DNA from: CAYVBE01 sp964448935
Lineage (GTDB): Bacteria > Planctomycetota > Brocadiia > SM23-32
Assembly: GCA_964448935.1 (NCBI GenBank)
Contig: CAYVBE010000202.1
Location: 1-7,256 of the forward strand
Length of the DNA: 7,256 nt
Direction: 5' to 3'
Made by a program: the position numbers and the translations under genes. Under the pieces are notes generated by a model. The model was not told where the DNA came from. It was given only the letters and a program-made list of their open reading frames with translations, and did no database searches. Shown in pieces: positions 7,022 through 7,256 of the stretch (the first letter of the stretch is position 1; the number at the start of each line of letters is the position of its first letter).

Positions 7022-7118
7022 CCGCCCTTTCAGGGCTCGATTCTCTTTCCGTTCTAACCCAGGGCGGCGCCCTTCGGGCTTGCCCTGGGCTCTTATATCC
7101 CGCCCTTGCAGGGCGAAA
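7022..7118 (-). repeat. Inner inverted element, right copy (97 bases, longer form)
   Basis: This is the inverted counterpart of 6864-6927. It carries AGCCCT-type and CGCCC/GGGCG hairpin blocks at its two ends, including CGCCC-TTGCA-GGGCG (7101-7115). It also has an extra internal segment of about 33 bases that completes the strong central hairpin at 7058-7089. The shorter left copy could therefore be a deletion derivative of this form. Confidence 0.7.
7058..7089. repeat. Strong two-tier hairpin inside the right inner copy
   Basis: CCCAGGGC (7058-7065) pairs perfectly with GCCCTGGG (7082-7089), and inside it GCCC-TTC-GGGC (7069-7079) forms a second small stem. No T-tract follows (CTCTTATATCC), so it is not a standard terminator. 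It is the structural core of the longer inner element. Confidence 0.75.
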
Positions 7119-7175
7119 TCTACGAACCTCCTCGGTTGACGCCGCAAAACGCGTACAATGCACAGCATTCTGCCA

Positions 7176-7194
7176 GGCTGCCCTCAGGGCGGCC
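7176..7194. repeat. GC-rich hairpin next to the right outer arm
   Basis: GGCTGCCC pairs with GGGCGGCC around a short TCA loop, giving a nine-pair stem with one T-G pair. It abuts the right 34-base arm and has no counterpart next to the left arm. Confidence 0.6.
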
Positions 7195-7195
7195 A

Positions 7196-7229
7196 AACGG
7201 CCGCAGCCGGGGGCGGCTGCGCTACACAT
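7196..7229 (-). repeat. Outer inverted repeat, right arm (34 bases)
   Basis: This arm is the exact reverse complement of 6705-6738 and contains the hairpin CGCAGCCG-GGGG-CGGCTGCG (7202-7221). The two arms together enclose 525 bases, counting the arms. No transposase or recombinase gene lies between them. Confidence 0.9.
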
Positions 7230-7256
7230 CGCTCGTGCGTACCTCACTAACCGTGT

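Larger units (their letters stand above)
6648..7256. other. Intergenic island of nested inverted repeats and GC-rich hairpins
   Basis: No convincing gene is present in these roughly 600 bases. Short open frames on both strands run across inverted repeats, and their products are Ala/Pro/Arg/Gly-rich, as expected from translated GC hairpins. The region consists of a hairpin just after the VWA gene, an outer 34-base inverted repeat, two diverged inverted copies of an inner element and an unpaired centre (6928-7021). Hairpin-rich dispersed repeats of this kind occur between genes in several GC-rich environmental lineages. I recall similar ones from Planctomycetota-like genomes but cannot verify this here. 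Confidence 0.7.

Noticed and set aside
6687..7139. Plus-strand open frame of 150 codons in the repeat island
   Set aside because: It starts in the left inverted repeat and crosses both inner copies. The minus strand at 7011-7247 gives a similar CSAAAPGCGR peptide from the inverted arm, showing that this is translated repeat and not protein.
7136..7159. TTGACG and TACAAT as a promoter reading rightward
   Set aside because: Both hexamers look good, but only 12 bases separate them, too few for a sigma-70 promoter, and no gene follows in the window.
6648..7256. CRISPR array
   Set aside because: The repeats are inverted pairs and not direct, regularly spaced units, and there are no cas genes.

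Overview
The window is GC-rich bacterial DNA with strongly G/C-biased third codon positions. All four clear genes lie on the plus strand. The gene types (a small AsmA-like anchored protein, a DUF3604/PHP-type hydrolase and a CbbQ/NorQ–CbbO/NorD pair), together with an intergenic region full of GC-rich hairpin repeats, are compatible with Planctomycetota or a related lineage. There is no rRNA or marker gene, so this placement is only a suggestion.

Layout. Positions 1-149 lead into the first gene and may hold the last codons of an upstream gene. At 150-944 is a small AsmA/DUF748-like protein with one N-terminal membrane anchor. After an 83-base gap, 1028-3280 encodes a 750-residue protein with a beta-rich N-terminal half and a C-terminal metal-dependent PHP-type hydrolase domain (DUF3604-like), probably starting at TTG. 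A bidirectional hairpin terminator (3311-3339) separates these from a two-gene operon. The first gene there, 3440-4288, encodes a MoxR-type AAA+ ATPase of the CbbQ/NirQ/NorQ family. The second, 4263-6647, overlaps it by 26 bases and encodes a 794-residue CbbO/NorD-like protein with a C-terminal von Willebrand A (VWA) domain and an intact MIDAS motif. From 6648 to the end (about 600 bases) I find no credible gene. This stretch holds a nested inverted-repeat structure: an outer 34-base perfect inverted repeat encloses two diverged, inverted copies of a second hairpin-rich element.

How the genes work together. The AAA+ and VWA proteins almost certainly form one complex. In studied relatives such pairs activate a client enzyme (Rubisco for CbbQO, nitric oxide reductase for NorQD) by ATP-driven remodelling or cofactor insertion. 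No such client is encoded in the window, so the target is unknown. The PHP-type protein is the nearest enzyme, but the strong terminator between them argues against a shared transcript. The most noteworthy items are the orphan AAA+/VWA pair with its Cys/His-rich segment and acidic linker, and the nested inverted-repeat island downstream of it.
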